Source: Jiella pelagia
GTDB lineage: Bacteria > Pseudomonadota > Alphaproteobacteria > Rhizobiales > Rhizobiaceae
Reading direction: 5' to 3'
Assembly (NCBI RefSeq): GCF_026898155.1
Contig: NZ_CP114029.1
Coordinates: 3,576,001 to 3,640,000 of the forward strand
Length of the DNA stretch: 64,000 nt
Translations under genes and position numbers: made by a program
Part shown: one piece after another, positions 8,665 through 17,030 of the stretch
How positions within the stretch are numbered: the first letter of the stretch is position 1
Layout: each line of letters begins with the position of its first letter
Notes under the pieces: generated by a model
Seen by the model: only the letters and a program-made list of their open reading frames with translations
What the model was told of the DNA's origin: nothing
The model's database searches: none

Positions 8665-10013
8665 CAGGTGGACGACAACGGCGAGAGGCCGAAGAAGAAT
8701 GGGGCCTCTACGACGTCAGAGAACTGAGATACGACGCGTCGGGTATAAACCACCGGGTGCATCAAACCGCAGGCTTCCAGCCGCTTTGCGCCCGTCGTGG
8801 AAACGGCTCCCCGCTTGCCGGCCTCGCCGGAAACCGGCTCTGCGCCGATCGACTTTTCGGCACGTGTCGGATCGACGGCTCGCCCCGCCTTCGGGCCGAG
8901 CGCCGCCTTCTGGGCGACGGCCCACCAGTCGAGGAACTTCGCCAGGGCGAACTGGATGGCGATCCCGGCCGCGATCAGCAGCGTGTCGGTCAGGAAATGC
9001 GGCGTCTGGTCGTATTTGAGCACCTGGCCGGCGAGCGACAGCACTGTGCCGAGCGCAAAGACCGGAAGCGAGTGACGTCCCAGCATGGCGAAGGGATTGT
9101 CCCGCGTCACCGTCGAAAAGGGCGATGTCTTCGCGGCATTGGCGAAGAGATAGATGATCGCGATGGTGTGGAGGAGGCGCGGCAGGCTGACATAGGTCTT
9201 GTCGAAGCCCGACACCATGACCGGGAACGGCAACGAGCCCCACCAGGACCACAGGTCGAAGCGGATGGTCAGGAAGGCGATCATGCAATAGCCGCCGGCC
9301 AGCGCCATCAGCCATGGGCGGAACGGCACCGATTGGCCTGTTTCGATGCGCCTGAAGCCGCAAAAGAGACCGACTGCGAAGATCAGCTGCCAGGAGAACG
9401 GATTGAAGAACCAGCCGCCGGGCAGGGGATAGTTGGGCGGGTCGATGCCGAAGACGGCGGCGAGCAGCCACAGCGTCGCCGAGATCCCGAGCATTAGGTT
9501 GAGGCCGATGCGCGCCAGCGCCAGCAGCCCCGGCAGCATCAACAGGATGACCGCGTACATCGGCAGGATGTTCACATAGCCGAGCTGATGCGTCATCGTG
9601 GCAAAGCCGATCATCGTCTCGATCGGTGCGGAGATGAACTGCGAGAGGCCGATGCGCGACAGGAGTTCGCCCCGCCCGAGGGCGAGCGCGCCCCAGGAGA
9701 AGATCCCGACCGCCAGCGTCGCCAGCATGAGCTGGACGAGGGCGAGGACGCCGGCGCGCCGCCAGGCCTTGAGCGTCGCCACCAGCCGGTGACCGGCGAG
9801 GAATAGGCGTCCATAGGCGTAGGCGGATGCAAAGCCGGCCAGAAAGACGAACAACTCCGCGGCATCCGAAAAGCCGAAATTGCGGGAGGTGAAGTTCTCG
9901 TAGAGATTGCCGGGGATGTGGTTGATGAAGATCATCACCAGAGCGATCCCACGCCAGAAGTCCACTCGGTGATCCCGACCTGCCGGCCTCTGGGGGTGGG
10001 TGGCGATGTTCAT
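8664..10013 (-). CDS. opgC: OpgC-type acyltransferase, periplasmic glucan succinylation
   Basis: A 449-residue polytopic membrane protein of the OpgC family (acyltransferase-3 superfamily). These transfer succinyl groups onto osmoregulated periplasmic glucans. It starts after a short leader with 'HRVDFWRGIALVMIFINHIPGNLYENFTSRNFGFSDAAELFVFLAGF', where the Arg-Gly and His are the family's conserved active-site residues. About ten hydrophobic segments follow, up to 'FALAKFLDWWAVA'. The last 90 residues are hydrophilic and poorly conserved in character, and the final 20 look frame-displaced. It sits 17 bases downstream of opgH on the same strand, so it is the last enzyme of the glucan operon. 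Confidence 0.9.
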   Translation of the reverse strand: MNIATHPQRPAGRDHRVDFWRGIALVMIFINHIPGNLYENFTSRNFGFSDAAELFVFLAGFASAYAYGRLFLAGHRLVATLKAWRRAGVLALVQLMLATLAVGIFSWGALALGRGELLSRIGLSQFISAPIETMIGFATMTHQLGYVNILPMYAVILLMLPGLLALARIGLNLMLGISATLWLLAAVFGIDPPNYPLPGGWFFNPFSWQLIFAVGLFCGFRRIETGQSVPFRPWLMALAGGYCMIAFLTIRFDLWSWWGSLPFPVMVSGFDKTYVSLPRLLHTIAIIYLFANAAKTSPFSTVTRDNPFAMLGRHSLPVFALGTVLSLAGQVLKYDQTPHFLTDTLLIAAGIAIQFALAKFLDWWAVAQKAALGPKAGRAVDPTRAEKSIGAEPVSGEAGKRGAVSTTGAKRLEACGLMHPVVYTRRVVSQFSDVVEAPFFFGLSPLSST

Positions 10014-10030
10014 GTTTCGTGCCGCAGATG

Positions 10031-11842
10031 TCAGACGGGGTCGGCCAGGCCTTCAGATCGGTCCATGTCGGCCGTCTCTGGGCGTGGTGTGACGGGAAGG
10101 GCATTGAGGCGCTGACGCCAATGCGCGCTCGCCCGAATGACCGATTCGGGATTGGCCTCGAAGGGCGTGACGAAGAGACCGAGGCGCTTCAGGACGTCGC
10201 CGAGAGCGGGATTGCCTGTCAGGCTGATCATCAGCGGCGCCGTCACCAGCGGAATGGCAATCGGCAAGGTCCACAGCATGAGGTCGGGCGCGTAGGCATA
10301 GGTGGCGTAGAGCACGACCACCCCTGCCAGAACCATCCACCATGAGGCGCGGAAAGCGGCCGCAACCGGCATGTGGCCGTCCTCCCGGTCGGTGGAGGGC
10401 CAGCCGGCATCCGCGCCGACGAGGATCTCGTAGACCGCTTTCGACTGAAACATCATCATGATCGGCGCCAGGATGCTGGTCAGAACCAGCTCGACGGTGG
10501 CGCCGGCAAGGACGAGGCCTGTCCCGCCGAATTCCCTGCGGCGTTCGGTGAAGGCCGAGCCGAGCGCGATCAGCGTCTTGGGCAGGAGCAGGAGAACGAA
10601 GATGCCGAACAGCAGCAGCAGCGCCTTGTTGGTCTCCGACTGCGGGAAGACGGGAAAGAGCGAGCCGGCCGGGAAGTAGTTCGGCTCCGGTGCGAGGACG
10701 GGATCGAGCAGGCTGACGATCAGGAACATCAGCCAGATCGGGGAAGCGAGATAGGCCATAATTCCCGCGACGAGGGAAATCCGGCTCCAGGTTTTCAGGC
10801 CCGGCGCGGGCAGGAGCCTGGCATGCTGCAGGTTGCCCTGGCACCAGCGCCGGTCGCGCTTGGCATATTCGATGATGTTGGAGGGCGCTTCCTCGAAGGA
10901 GCCTTCGAGATCGGGGTCGACGCGCACCTTGTAGCCGGCGCGAGCGAGAAGCGCCGCCTCGACATAGTCGTGGCTGAGGATCTGGCCGCCGAAGGGTGGC
11001 TTGCCGGTCAGCGTCGGCAGGCCGCAGCTTGCCGCGAACGCCCTGACGCGGATGATGGCGTTGTGCCCCCAGAACGGGCCCTCGCGCCCCTGCAGGGCGG
11101 CGATGCCGCGCGAGAAGATCGGCGAGAACAAAGCGGCGGAGAACTGCAGCGCGCGCCCGAAGGGCGTCCGGCGCCCGATGATCAGCGGCTGGCTCTGGAG
11201 CAGCGCCAGTTCCGTGTCCTCGTCCATGCGGGCGACCATCTCGACCATGGTCTTCGCCCGCATCAGGCTGTCGGCGTCGAGGATCAGCATGTATTCGTAG
11301 GCGCCGCCGTTATTGGTGACGAAGTCGGCGATGTTGCCGGCCTTGCGGCCGATATTCTGTTCACGGTGGCGGTAGTAGAGGCGGCCGGCGGCCGAAAGCT
11401 CGACGACGAGCGTATCGTAGACCCGCCGTTCGACGGCAACATTTTCAGGCTTGGTGGAATCGGAGAGAATGTAGAAGTCGAACCTGTCGAAATCCGGCAG
11501 GCGACGCAGTTCCTCGTACATCGCGGCGACACGGGCGAAGACCGCAATGACGTCTTCGTTGTAGATGGGCATCAGGATGGCAGTCCTGCTGCCAAGCGAT
11601 GAGGGACGATCCTCGGGCGACGGCAGCCGGTCCTGGGTGAAGATCCCGGCAAGCGCCGTGTTGAAGCCCCATGAAAGCCACATGCAGCATAGGAGCAACA
11701 GCCCGATCTGTGCGAAATGCAGATAGGTCACGCCGTTCGTTGTGACGACGATGAAGAACAGCCATGCCGCGAGCGCTGCAAGCGCCAGTGCGGCGAGCAC
11801 GAAAATCACCCGTCGTATCGCCATCATCCCAGCCACCACCAT
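10031..11842 (-). CDS. opgH: Glucan biosynthesis glucosyltransferase OpgH/MdoH
   Basis: The 603-residue inner-membrane beta-glucosyltransferase makes and exports the linear backbone of periplasmic glucans from UDP-glucose. Two N-terminal membrane segments are followed by a GT-A catalytic domain: 'ILMPIYNEDV', 'FDFYILSDSTKPENVAVE', 'MLILDADSLM' (DxD), 'LSHDYVEAALL' (base Asp) and 'KRDRRWCQGN' (the Q/RxxRW motif). Four or more C-terminal membrane helices follow. It lacks the longer N-terminal cytoplasmic region of E. coli MdoH. ATG 11842 is used; ATG 11827 or 11824 are possible. The upstream gap of 177 bases to the small coupled ORF is odd within such a compact operon. Confidence 0.93.
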   Translation of the reverse strand: MVVAGMMAIRRVIFVLAALALAALAAWLFFIVVTTNGVTYLHFAQIGLLLLCCMWLSWGFNTALAGIFTQDRLPSPEDRPSSLGSRTAILMPIYNEDVIAVFARVAAMYEELRRLPDFDRFDFYILSDSTKPENVAVERRVYDTLVVELSAAGRLYYRHREQNIGRKAGNIADFVTNNGGAYEYMLILDADSLMRAKTMVEMVARMDEDTELALLQSQPLIIGRRTPFGRALQFSAALFSPIFSRGIAALQGREGPFWGHNAIIRVRAFAASCGLPTLTGKPPFGGQILSHDYVEAALLARAGYKVRVDPDLEGSFEEAPSNIIEYAKRDRRWCQGNLQHARLLPAPGLKTWSRISLVAGIMAYLASPIWLMFLIVSLLDPVLAPEPNYFPAGSLFPVFPQSETNKALLLLFGIFVLLLLPKTLIALGSAFTERRREFGGTGLVLAGATVELVLTSILAPIMMMFQSKAVYEILVGADAGWPSTDREDGHMPVAAAFRASWWMVLAGVVVLYATYAYAPDLMLWTLPIAIPLVTAPLMISLTGNPALGDVLKRLGLFVTPFEANPESVIRASAHWRQRLNALPVTPRPETADMDRSEGLADPV

Positions 11843-12019
11843 TCGCGCCGCATACGCCGTATTGGGTCATTTCCGGGTGGATGATCGAATATCAGATCCA
11901 CTCGGCGACAGCGTGCGAACGCCTTTCGACGAGGACGCACGAATATAGCTCCCGGCCGCGGTGCGACCAGGAGCCAAGAACTTCAACGTCTCTGGCGGCT
12001 CGAAGCCTTCGATCTCGCC

Positions 12020-12334
12020 TTACCCGCGGTTCCAGGAGAACCGGATGGAGGGCAATGCAAATCCGCGCCGCTCGCGCGTCAGCGGCTGCATCGGCATCGC
12101 GAGGCGAACCGTCGGCGCCGGCACCTGGATGGTGCGCAGGAACGAGATCGCCTCGCCGTCGCCGGCGATAGCCGCGCTCAGCAGGGCGCCCGCATCGTCT
12201 TCCGTGCGGTTCTTCGAGGCAAGTCGGTTCTTTACCGCATCGACAACGACCTCGTCGCAGAGATCGGCACGGCCGATGATCGCGCCGAAGTTCATGTCGT
12301 TGCGTACGGTATGATCGTTTGGGAGCGTCGTCAT
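12020..12334 (-). CDS. Small protein coupled to opgG, possible detached OpgH N-terminus
   Basis: A 104-residue frame whose ATG overlaps the opgG stop as ATGA, a strong sign of translational coupling. It begins MTTLPNDHTVRNDMNFGAII and ends 'LPSIRFSWNRG'. It contains 'VRLAMPMQPLTRERR', which resembles the 'LAMP..L' segment I recall near the N-terminus of alphaproteobacterial OpgH proteins. OpgH here lacks that segment. So this may be the N-terminal part of OpgH cut off by a stop, or an independent small protein of the operon. The same frame stays open for about 50 codons after the TAA. I do not assign a function. Confidence 0.55.
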   Translation of the reverse strand: MTTLPNDHTVRNDMNFGAIIGRADLCDEVVVDAVKNRLASKNRTEDDAGALLSAAIAGDGEAISFLRTIQVPAPTVRLAMPMQPLTRERRGFALPSIRFSWNRG

Positions 12335-13971
12335 GTCGTACTGGTCCATTGGTATAGCCACGTTTCGCTTACAATGCGCTGCAGCATGGAAAGTTTCACG
12401 CGAAGCTCGACCGGCTGGGAGTCTTCGCGTTCAATCTCGAGGGAAAGTCGCCATCCGCCGTCCGGAAGACGCGACAAGCTGCTGTTCAGCAGTCGAGCAT
12501 TCGACGGAAGGTCGATCTGCGGATCGATCTTTGCATCGTCGGGAAGATTGTGGATCGTGCCGCCGGTGAAATTGATCGCAAAGCGCCGGCTGCTCGGATT
12601 GTCGTTGGCTTCGGCCGCGTTGCCGCCGACCCCGACATAGGTGCCTGATACCCTCGCCATCAAGGTCGGATTTTGTACGCCCAGGCCCCAATGCATGCGG
12701 TATTTGAACTCAAGCGGCGTACCGGCCACCACTTTGGTCTCTGGAACCCAGAAGGCGACGATGTTGTCGTTGACCTCCGAATCGGTGGGAATTTCGACCA
12801 GTTCGACGATTCCGCTGCCCCAATCGCCAATCGGCTCGATCAAGAGGGAAGGGCGTAGATCGTAACGTGCTTCGGTGTCCTGATAATTTGCGAAGTTACG
12901 ATCGCGCTGCAGCAGACCGAACGCCCGCGGATTGGTCTCCTGGAAATAGGACAGGGCCAGCGTCTCGGGGTTGTTCAGCGGGCGCCAGAGTTCCTCACCC
13001 GTTGCGCGGACGAGGTAGAGCCCGTCGCTGTCGTGCACCTCCGGCCGGAAGTCTTCGTGGTCCGAGTGGTCGTTTTCGCCGAAGAAGTACATCGAGGTCA
13101 AAGGCGCGATGCCCAGACGGGTGATGTCGGTGCGCGGATACAGCCGGCAGGTGGTCTCGATCGTGGTCGTGTGGCCGGGGGTGATGACGAACAGATACGC
13201 CCCGGCAAGGCTCGGACTATGCAACTCCGCCATGATTCGGATCGAGCCGTCAGACGGCTGCGGCGGATCGATATAGAAGGCCGCGAAGCGCGGAAATTCT
13301 TCTGTTTCCGAGGTCGCGGTGTTGATCGCGAGGCCGCGGGCGGAAAGCCCGTAGCGGGTGCCGGTGCCAAGCGCGCGAAAATAGCTCGCGCCAAGGAAGG
13401 TGACGAGTTCGTCAAAATAGTCTGGCCGCTGCAGCGGCGCGTGGATGCGGAATCCCGCCACTCCGTCGACATCAAGCGACTGGAACTGGCTCGGATCGAG
13501 CGGCGGACGGTACTCGAAATCCGATGCGTCGAAGACGTGCTGGCGATAGACGCCGTCCGTGCCGATGAAGATCCGCGTCGTGTCCTTGAACACCCAGCCG
13601 GGGTAGAAGGCCTGGAGATGGAACTCGCCAGGCTCGGCGCGCCAGAGCGCCTGCTCCGGCCGGAAGCGGATCGCGCGATGCTGGTCGTAGCTGAGATTGG
13701 CGACAACGTCGGGAAGCGTCGACTCGGGCGCGATATATTCGCCCGCCGCCCGTTGCTGCATTGCCTCCGACAGTGCGTCGAAGGTGAAGGGTTGGTCTTG
13801 CGACCCCACTGTCGGCTCGTCGGTGCCAGCCTGCTGCTGTGGAGCTTCCTGAGCCAGCGCTTTTCCGGCGTTCGAAAGCGCAACCGGAAATGCCGCACTG
13901 CAGGCGGCGGCAAGGCCGAGCTTCAGGGTCGACCGGCGCGACACGATACGCGGACTTTTCACGGTAAGCAT
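12331..13971 (-). CDS. opgG: Periplasmic glucan biosynthesis protein OpgG/OpgD
   Basis: The 546-residue periplasmic protein acts on nascent glucans, in branching or length control. The N-terminus carries a twin-arginine signal, 'SRRSTLKLGLAAACSAAFPVALSNAGKALAQ', so export is by Tat as in OpgD. The mature domain begins 'FTFDALSEAMQQRAAGEY' and includes the family hallmarks 'YDQHRAIRFRPEQALWR', 'FLGASYFRALG.GTRYGLSARGLAI', 'MYFFGENDHSD', and 'FRPEVHDSDGL'. The Tat signal favours the OpgD type, but OpgG and OpgD cannot be separated safely by eye. It is the first gene of the glucan block; an AT-rich stretch just upstream (about 13975-14000) probably holds the promoter. Confidence 0.92.
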   Translation of the reverse strand: MLTVKSPRIVSRRSTLKLGLAAACSAAFPVALSNAGKALAQEAPQQQAGTDEPTVGSQDQPFTFDALSEAMQQRAAGEYIAPESTLPDVVANLSYDQHRAIRFRPEQALWRAEPGEFHLQAFYPGWVFKDTTRIFIGTDGVYRQHVFDASDFEYRPPLDPSQFQSLDVDGVAGFRIHAPLQRPDYFDELVTFLGASYFRALGTGTRYGLSARGLAINTATSETEEFPRFAAFYIDPPQPSDGSIRIMAELHSPSLAGAYLFVITPGHTTTIETTCRLYPRTDITRLGIAPLTSMYFFGENDHSDHEDFRPEVHDSDGLYLVRATGEELWRPLNNPETLALSYFQETNPRAFGLLQRDRNFANYQDTEARYDLRPSLLIEPIGDWGSGIVELVEIPTDSEVNDNIVAFWVPETKVVAGTPLEFKYRMHWGLGVQNPTLMARVSGTYVGVGGNAAEANDNPSSRRFAINFTGGTIHNLPDDAKIDPQIDLPSNARLLNSSLSRLPDGGWRLSLEIEREDSQPVELRVKLSMLQRIVSETWLYQWTSTT

Positions 13972-14076
13972 CTGTTTTTAGAGTTAATTTATAATTGGGT
14001 CAGGTATGAAGGTAGCCGCAATCGAGGCGGTTGAACAGCTGCATTGCGATGCAGCATCAACTTTCTTCGCACGTTC
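13972..14076 (-). promoter_or_regulatory. AT-rich candidate promoter of the glucan operon
   Basis: Between galM and opgG (both minus strand) the sequence near 13975-14000 is a sharp AT island. On the minus strand it contains AATTATAAATTAA, a plausible -10 region about 15-20 bases before the opgG start. No confident -35 box is visible. Confidence 0.4.
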
Positions 14077-15117
14077 CTACGCATCCCTTGGTTCCTCGCT
14101 TGAATCATGGACTGAGGATGATGAACCGCTGATGAACCGATAGCGCGAGACGGCGCGGTAGGTCTCGCCCGGAAGAAGAAGGGCGGAGGAAAAACTCGGC
14201 CGGTTCGGGGCGTCTGGCCAGAGCTGAGGCTCCAGCGCCAGTCCGGCGAATGGCTCGATGGGCCGCCCGTCGGCACCGCTCTGTCGGCCGTCGAATTTGT
14301 GGCCGTCATAGACCTGCACGCCGGGTTCGGTGGTGGCGAGTTCGAGCGTCCAGCCGGATCGCTCCGCTTCGAGGCGCACGGCCGGGCGCAGGGTCATGCT
14401 GCGTTGCGATGTAAGGCAGAAATTGTGGTCGAGCCCATCCGGCCGCTCGGACAGGCGACGGGCTGTGCGCAGATCGAACGCGGTTCCGGCCACCGGTACG
14501 ATCTCGCCCGTGGGGAGGGTCGTCTCGTTGATCGGCAGGTAGTGGCCGGCGTGGACCGTCAAGCGGTGCCCCAGGATGTCGCCGGTCCCGTCGAGATTGA
14601 AGTAGAGATGGGAGGTCAGATTGGCGACGGTCGGGCTGTCGGACGTCGCTTCGTAGACGATTTCCATCTCCTCACCGTCAAGAACGGTGAAGATCGCCTT
14701 CGCCTCGAGCCGACCGGGAAAGCCCTCGTCGCCGTCTTCGGAAGTCAGCGCCAGCACGAGTTGTTCGGTCGCGTGGCTGACCAATGACCAGCGGCGTGTC
14801 GAAAAGCCGGCCGGACCGCCGTGCAGCTGGTTCGGTCCATCATTGACCGGCAGCGTGTATGTCACCCCGCCCAATGCAAATCGACCGGCGCCGATGCGGT
14901 TGGCGAAACGTCCGATGCTCGCTCCGATGAATGACTGGTTGGCAGCCCCGTAGCCGTTCGCCGGAAGCGAGAGCACCATGGAATGGCCGGCGCCGCGCGG
15001 CCTGATACTCGTGATCGACGCGCCTGTTGCCAGGACCTCGACGGCCATGCCGTCCTTCTCGATCGTAAAGACGTCTTCCCCGCTCAATTTCCCGCTCGCT
15101 TGTTCGATCTTGGCCAA
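14077..15117 (-). CDS. galM: Aldose 1-epimerase (mutarotase)
   Basis: A 346-residue cytoplasmic GalM-family protein, interconverting alpha and beta anomers of aldoses. Visible are 'SFIGASIGRFANRIGAGRFALGG', 'NDGPNQLHGGPAGFSTRRW' (His of the sugar site), 'NLTSHLYFNLDGTG' (catalytic His) and 'YDGHKFDG..' followed by 'AGLALEPQLWPDAPN' (catalytic Glu). The length is normal for the family. The MarR gene lies 79 bases upstream on the same strand, so the two may be co-transcribed. A natural GAGCCTC occurs inside the 'LEPQLW' codons with no frame break, which shows that the 7-mer itself is not always an error. Confidence 0.92.
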   Translation of the reverse strand: MAKIEQASGKLSGEDVFTIEKDGMAVEVLATGASITSIRPRGAGHSMVLSLPANGYGAANQSFIGASIGRFANRIGAGRFALGGVTYTLPVNDGPNQLHGGPAGFSTRRWSLVSHATEQLVLALTSEDGDEGFPGRLEAKAIFTVLDGEEMEIVYEATSDSPTVANLTSHLYFNLDGTGDILGHRLTVHAGHYLPINETTLPTGEIVPVAGTAFDLRTARRLSERPDGLDHNFCLTSQRSMTLRPAVRLEAERSGWTLELATTEPGVQVYDGHKFDGRQSGADGRPIEPFAGLALEPQLWPDAPNRPSFSSALLLPGETYRAVSRYRFISGSSSSVHDSSEEPRDA

Positions 15118-15196
15118 GACGATGAGATAGGACGTTCACGGCCAAATCGAGGGCAGGGTGCGCCTGCCGAGGTGCTTTCTGCGGGAGGGGAGCCGA

Positions 15197-15664
15197 TTAG
15201 CGCAGGCGCCGCAGCCTCTGGGTCAGGATGTCCCCGGCGCGATAGAGCGAGTCGTCGAGCGCCGCGATGTCCTCCGGTGTCAGCGCCGTCGTCAGGTCGC
15301 TCTCCAACTTCAGCCAGATCTCGCGCACCCGTCTTTGGGCCTCGAGGCCGGCCGGCGTCAGATGGACCATGGTCCGCCGGGCGTCGCGGGCATTGGCCGA
15401 GCGCGACACCAGCCCCCGCTCGATCAGCCTGTCGAGCATCTTCGAGACAGTCGACGGCCGCACGGCCAGAAGCTCGGCGAGCGTCGAGACATTGACCGGA
15501 TTATCGGCCTCGAGCCGGTCGAGCAACTGATCTTGCCCCGGATGCAGATCGATTTCTGCAAGCAAGATCGTCAGGAAGGCGCGTGTCGATTTTGCGATCG
15601 ACAGGAGCGACGGAACGAGAATAGGTGGGGATTTTGTGAGCATGCTGAGACTTTTGACAACCAT
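15197..15664 (-). CDS. MarR-family transcriptional regulator
   Basis: A 155-residue regulator with a central winged HTH: 'VNVSTLAELLAVRPSTVSKMLDRLIERGLVSRSANARDARRTMVHLTPAGLEA'. The 'DARR' wing and 'LTPAG' are typical MarR. The C-terminal helix '..LDDSLYRAGDILTQRLRRL' would form the dimer interface. The start is uncertain: ATG 15664, ATG 15643 (starting MLTKSP) and TTG 15712 are in frame, and none has a clear ribosome site. It is divergent from the DHFR-like gene and upstream of galM, so either may be its target. Confidence 0.85.
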   Translation of the reverse strand: MVVKSLSMLTKSPPILVPSLLSIAKSTRAFLTILLAEIDLHPGQDQLLDRLEADNPVNVSTLAELLAVRPSTVSKMLDRLIERGLVSRSANARDARRTMVHLTPAGLEAQRRVREIWLKLESDLTTALTPEDIAALDDSLYRAGDILTQRLRRLR

Positions 15665-15713
15665 CAACGTGAGAATTTCATCCTTGCATATGGAGCCATT
15701 GCTGCCCGGCAAT

Positions 15714-15723
15714 CATTTAAATG
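15714..15723. promoter_or_regulatory. Perfect palindrome upstream of marR
   Basis: CATTTAAATG is a perfect 10-base palindrome in an AT-rich patch 50 bases upstream of the marR start. MarR proteins bind AT-rich palindromes and often repress themselves, so this is a reasonable operator candidate, but it is short. Confidence 0.3.
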
Positions 15724-15960
15724 CTTTACGAAACGAAAAATGGTTGTCTGCAAATATTGTCATGCCGAATCAGCGACTGTGATGACGCGCAGAATTCGCC
15801 TCGCGGGCATGCTCTGCGGACGCATGGCGGCGGGGCGATCACTTGACCGTATGCCGGGGAATATGGGCGAAGCTGCCGGCATGACCATAGCGAAGCGAAA
15901 AGGCGCGAGTCGGCCGCTGCGGCGGCGGCAAAGCCTTGATCAGGATTGAGGAGCACGACC

Positions 15961-16374
15961 TTGGCGGATGTGAGAGTGATCTGCGCGATCGGCCGGAGCG
16001 GCCAGCTCGGGCTCGACGGTGGCATGCCTTGGGAGGGGCGGACGGCGCGTCCCTTCGTCGAGGACGTCGAGCGGTTCTTCGAGATCACCCGCGGCCACGT
16101 CCTGATCGCCGGGCCAAAGACCGTCGCCTCGTTTCCGGATTTCGCCCATGACGAGAGGACGATCGTCGCGATTCGCTCTGGCGACGAGCCGGAGGAGGTG
16201 CTGTCCCGTTTTCCCGGCCGGGTCGTCTACATCGGTGGCGGGCCGGCGGTCTGGACGGCCTATGCCCGCTTCGTGCGGCATTGGGACATCAACACGCTTC
16301 CCTATGACGGCGAGGCCGACACCTGGTTTGACCCGGCTTGGCTGATCGCGGGTGGCTCGGCGCGCCCCGGGTGA
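15961..16374 (+). CDS. Dihydrofolate reductase family protein
   Basis: A 137-residue protein of the DHFR fold. It shows 'VICAIGRSGQLGLDGGMPWEGR' (substrate and NADPH loop with the G.PW motif), 'GHVLIAGPKTVASFPDFA' (the nucleotide-binding region corresponding to GRxT in DHFR) and 'VVYIGGGPAVWTAYARFVRHWDINTLPYDGEADT'. It is shorter than typical FolA (about 160), and Gly-Pro-Lys replaces the usual Gly-Arg, so it may be a divergent paralogue rather than the housekeeping enzyme. No thyA lies alongside. TTG 15961 is chosen because GAGGAG lies 7 bases before it; the upstream TTG 15946 has no site. Confidence 0.75.
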   Translation: MADVRVICAIGRSGQLGLDGGMPWEGRTARPFVEDVERFFEITRGHVLIAGPKTVASFPDFAHDERTIVAIRSGDEPEEVLSRFPGRVVYIGGGPAVWTAYARFVRHWDINTLPYDGEADTWFDPAWLIAGGSARPG

Positions 16375-16639
16375 TCAGCCCGAAGGGGCGAGGGCAGGCA
16401 GAGGGGCCCCCCGGTCGCGGAGGTCGCCGCCGCATTCCGACATGATGGGTTTGCAGAGCGCGGCCGCCAACGCCGCGGGCACTGCGCCCGGGCCGTTGAA
16501 GCCACGTCCACGGAACGTGCCGCTGCCGCCGGACGTTTGCCGCAGGGCAGGACACATCTGATTGATCGCATTGGCTTTTGCCGAAGGCGCCGCAGATTGA
16601 CTTGAAAGATCGACCGCATCGACCTGACGGAGCTTTCGA

Positions 16640-16930
16640 ATGCGCATCCTCGTCCCCGTTTTCATTGCCGCCCTGCCGCTTGCCGCCTGCAATGCGTCGG
16701 CGCCCTATCCGAACGGCACGCCCTTCGCGAGCGCCCGCGTCTCGGCCAACCCCTATCGGCCGGGAACGCCGCAATTCTGCCGGCAATATGCGCGCCAGAC
16801 CGCCGCAAACACCTACGAGAACCGCATCGACCGAAGCGAGGACGGCTTCGGCGTCCGTGCTTTGACGCAGCAAAGCGCCGCGCGCGACGGCGACCGGGCC
16901 TATCGCCGCTGTCTTCAGCGCGGTCGCTGA
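16640..16930 (+). CDS. Small hypothetical lipoprotein
   Basis: A 96-residue protein with a lipoprotein signal: 'MRILVPVFIAALPLAAC', lipobox LPLAAC with Cys 17 as the lipidated residue. The mature part is hydrophilic and contains one more pair of Cys residues ('FCRQYARQTAANTYENR' and 'YRRCLQRG'), which could form a disulfide. The 265 bases upstream contain no other gene that I can support. The function is unknown; it lies in the envelope. Confidence 0.7.
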   Translation: MRILVPVFIAALPLAACNASAPYPNGTPFASARVSANPYRPGTPQFCRQYARQTAANTYENRIDRSEDGFGVRALTQQSAARDGDRAYRRCLQRGR

Positions 16931-17030
16931 GCGCGTCGACACGGACGTTTGATCGCGTTCGCGCGAGGCGCGTTGCCCTTGGGGCAGCTCGGCGGTATGG
17001 ACGAGTGGCACCGTCGCTTGCGAGGCCGCC

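Noticed and set aside
14211..14218. GAGGCTC in galM and similar copies in bioM (about 56799) and the second LysR gene (about 50219 and 50349) as errors
   Set aside because: All lie in intact frames with family-typical residues, so the 7-mer also occurs naturally.
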